A stretch of DNA of 7,242 nucleotides from Bacteroidota bacterium (GTDB lineage Bacteria > Bacteroidota > Bacteroidia > Flavobacteriales > Flavobacteriaceae): NCBI GenBank assembly GCA_022601215.1, contig JAHZIZ010000236.1:1-7242 (forward strand), given 5' to 3'. Numbering within the stretch: position 1 is the stretch's first letter; every line of letters begins with the position of its first letter. The position numbers and the translations under genes are program-made. The notes under the pieces were generated by a model. The model was not told the DNA's origin. It worked only from the letters and a program-made list of their open reading frames with translations, and did no database searches. Shown one piece after another: positions 5,282-7,242 of this stretch.

Positions 5282-6343
5282 TTGAAAAAAAATAAAACCA
5301 TCCTCGTAGCGCCCTTGCATTGGGGTCTTGGTCATGCTACAAGATGCATCCCAATAATCCAGAACCTACTAAAAGAAGGCTTTGACGTATTATTGGCGAG
5401 TGATGGAGCTGCTTTGCGAATTTTACAAAAAGAATTTCCAGAATTGCCTTGTCTAGCACTACCAAGTTACAATATCACCTACCCAAAAAAAGGAGTGTTT
5501 TTCAAACTTCATATTTTTTTCAAACTCCCTAAATTAAAGCGAACCGTACGTGCGGAACACAAGGTTGTAAAGGAATTAGTATCAGAAGGAAAAATACATG
5601 GAATTATTAGTGACAATAGAATGGGCATACGACATAAAAAAGTTCCTTCTATTTTTATCACACATCAAATTAATGTTCTTAGCGGAAACACTTCATTCTT
5701 CAGTACTAAGATGCACCAAAACATTATTAATAAGTTCGACGCTTGTTGGGTTCCTGATGTAGAAAATGGCATTAACCTTTCCGGAAAACTAGGGCATTCA
5801 AAAAAAATAAAATTCCCAATTACCTATATAGGTCCATTAAGTCGAATGCAAAAGAGGAATATTCCAATTATTTATGACGTACTCATTTTATTATCTGGCC
5901 CCGAACCTCAGCGAACTTTACTGGAGGTAAAAATGCTCGAATGCTTTCTGCATTCCGGGAAAAAAGTACTTTTAGTTAGAGGTGTATTGGAGGATACCGC
6001 TAAGATGTATGAAAATGAAAACATCACGATTGTAAACTTTATGCAAACTGAATTACTAGAAAAGAGTCTCAACGAAAGTGAAGTAGTAGTATCGAGATCT
6101 GGGTATACCACAATCATGGATCTCGCGAATCTAGAAAAGCCTGCATTTTTCATACCTACCCCTGGACAATATGAACAGAAATATTTGGCAAAACAACTTA
6201 AAAGAAAAGGCATTGCACCTAGTTGTTCTCAAGAAAAATTCACGCTTGCCCATTTAAATCAGATACCAATGTACACTGGATTAAAAGCGTTTAAAAACAC
6301 AGTAAATTTCGAGCAATTATTTCGACTTTTCGAGGGTAAATGA
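5282..6343 (+). CDS. GT-B-fold glycosyltransferase (GT28/MurG-like), substrate unknown
   Basis: A 353-residue protein. The N-terminal Rossmann-like half opens with ILVAPLHWGLGHATRC (residues 7-22), whose GLGHATR loop is the glycine-rich acceptor-side motif of MurG/GT28-like enzymes. An IISDNRMGI segment (108-116) follows. The C-terminal half has LILLSGPEPQRTLLE (201-215), the nucleotide-sugar-side motif SRSGYTTIMDL (271-281) and PTPGQYEQ (292-299), matching the donor-binding region of the GT28 C-terminal domain. No signal peptide or membrane helix is seen, so it is probably a cytoplasmic or membrane-peripheral enzyme making a glycolipid or envelope glycan. The start is TTG at 5282: an in-frame TAA lies at 5267-5269, no ATG lies between, and the next internal Met would lose the GLGHATR motif. 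It overlaps the convergent kinase gene by 27 bases. It may resemble the uncharacterised archaeal/bacterial MJ1255-type family. Confidence 0.8.
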   Translation: MKKNKTILVAPLHWGLGHATRCIPIIQNLLKEGFDVLLASDGAALRILQKEFPELPCLALPSYNITYPKKGVFFKLHIFFKLPKLKRTVRAEHKVVKELVSEGKIHGIISDNRMGIRHKKVPSIFITHQINVLSGNTSFFSTKMHQNIINKFDACWVPDVENGINLSGKLGHSKKIKFPITYIGPLSRMQKRNIPIIYDVLILLSGPEPQRTLLEVKMLECFLHSGKKVLLVRGVLEDTAKMYENENITIVNFMQTELLEKSLNESEVVVSRSGYTTIMDLANLEKPAFFIPTPGQYEQKYLAKQLKRKGIAPSCSQEKFTLAHLNQIPMYTGLKAFKNTVNFEQLFRLFEGK

Positions 6344-7242
6344 AAATTCAGATCCAATACCTATCTGACTCTCTACATAGATTTTTTCATCGTGTGCCTC
6401 GACCAAATGCTTTACAATTGCCAATCCCAAACCACTCCCTCCTTCTTTTCTTGAACCACTCTTATCCACTCTAAAAAATCGTTCAAAGAGTCTGGGAATG
6501 TACTCCTTTTCAATACCTTCTCCATTATCAGTGACTCGCACAATCACCTTATTTCTAATAAGGTCTTCTACACTTACCTCCGTAGTACCTCCAACGGCTC
6601 CATACTTAATAGAGTTTTCAATGAGATTGGTTAAAATTTGTTGAATTCGCGACCTATCTGCAAACACCATAATGCTCTGGTCATAATCAATATCGAAAGT
6701 AAGTGAAATCTCCTTTTTAGTCGACTTCATCTCTAACAAATCGAACACGCTTTGGACCAACTCAATAATATTAAACTCTTCTTTGTTTAATTCAAGATCT
6801 CCTACCTCCAGTTTGGTAATCATATCCAAATCTTTCACGATATAAATAAGGCGTTCCACACCTTTACTCGCCCTTTGTAGGTATTTTTTTCGCACGGTTT
6901 TATCTTTCATCGCTCCATCCAATAACGTAAGAATGTATCCTTGCACTGTAAAAAGTGGAGTTTTCAGTTCATGAGATACATTTCCCATAAATTCCTTACG
7001 ATAATTTTCTCGAACCTTTAATGTTTCAATTTCCAACTTCTTGTTTTCGGCAAAACGACCTAGTTCCTTGGTAAGGGTTTCCATATCCGTAGTAACTCGT
7101 TCCTTATTAAATGTAGTCGCATCTAAGAGCTTTACCTCATCGTAAATCTTCTTTACTCGGTTGTAAATAAACTTCTCAACACGATACTGTATGATAAAGA
7201 ATGACAGCAAATAACAGCAGACAAAAAAAAGCATCAAAAACA
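6317..7242 (-). CDS. PhoR-like sensor histidine kinase, 5' end beyond the window
   Basis: The frame stays open to the right edge, so this is the C-terminal 306+ residues of a longer protein. Numbering from the TTG at 7237: a membrane helix at about 2-17; a linker/coiled region (18-80) where a HAMP-like domain would sit; then the HisKA domain with FMGNVSHELKTPL (H-box, His89 as phosphoacceptor). The HATPase domain follows, with N-box NLIENSIKYG (204-213), G1 box TDNGEGI (236-242), F-box LFERFFRVD (250-258) and G2 box GGSGLGLAIVKH (266-277). All catalytic motifs are intact, so it should autophosphorylate and signal to a response regulator. Flavobacterial kinases of this shape usually have one more N-terminal membrane helix and a PhoB/OmpR-type regulator gene just upstream; both would lie outside the window. 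The TTG at 7237 and ATG at 7234 fall inside a membrane helix and are probably not the true start. Confidence 0.9.
   Translation of the reverse strand, partial: FLMLFFVCCYLLSFFIIQYRVEKFIYNRVKKIYDEVKLLDATTFNKERVTTDMETLTKELGRFAENKKLEIETLKVRENYRKEFMGNVSHELKTPLFTVQGYILTLLDGAMKDKTVRKKYLQRASKGVERLIYIVKDLDMITKLEVGDLELNKEEFNIIELVQSVFDLLEMKSTKKEISLTFDIDYDQSIMVFADRSRIQQILTNLIENSIKYGAVGGTTEVSVEDLIRNKVIVRVTDNGEGIEKEYIPRLFERFFRVDKSGSRKEGGSGLGLAIVKHLVEAHDEKIYVESQIGIGSEFSFTLEKSK

Noticed and set aside
5908..6213. Minus-strand open frame inside the glycosyltransferase gene
   Set aside because: It is fully contained in a gene with clear motifs. The product has no recognisable features.
7232..7237. TTG or ATG as the true start of the sensor kinase
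   Set aside because: Both fall at the beginning of a membrane helix and the frame is open to the window edge. The usual first membrane helix and sensor loop are missing, so the start is outside.

Overview
The window looks like chromosomal DNA from a marine-type member of the Bacteroidota, most likely Flavobacteriaceae. The evidence is an AT-rich sequence, a type IX secretion (T9SS) type A C-terminal sorting domain ending in KRLIKN, a TrmB beginning MGSKNKLKRF, a match to the Bacteroidota promoter element TAnnTTTG, and weak or absent Shine-Dalgarno sites. All assignments come from reading the sequence; no searches were run.

Region 1 (42-3413, minus strand) is a tightly packed three-gene set transcribed towards position 1. 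The first gene is a small T9SS cargo protein (start 3413). Five bases later comes a 218-residue predicted outer-membrane beta-barrel protein. Seven bases after that comes a 736-residue, cysteine-free fibre-like protein. The fibre protein has a signal peptide, a Bacteroidota-type N-terminal domain, a long array of six-residue repeats (residues about 149-491), a domain resembling phage-fibre autoproteolytic/chaperone domains, and a C-terminal coiled coil. The set reads as a cell-surface fibre or adhesin module and is the most unusual part of the window.

Region 2 (3507-5171, minus strand) is a compact housekeeping operon: trmB (tRNA m7G46 methyltransferase, GTG start), a LysE-family exporter, and an alkyltransferase-like protein whose active-site Cys is replaced by Ala (PAHR). 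The last two genes are 2 bases apart.

Region 3 (5172-5281) is a 110-base divergent intergenic region. It holds a TAnnTTTG match for the rightward gene. Both flanking genes begin with non-ATG codons (GTG and TTG).

Region 4 (5282-7242) has a plus-strand GT-B-fold glycosyltransferase of unknown substrate. It converges on a minus-strand PhoR-like sensor histidine kinase and their coding ends overlap by 27 bases. The kinase runs off the right edge, so its N-terminus is missing.

I see no rRNA, tRNA, CRISPR array, insertion sequence or phage integration signature. The only repeat is the in-gene hexad array.
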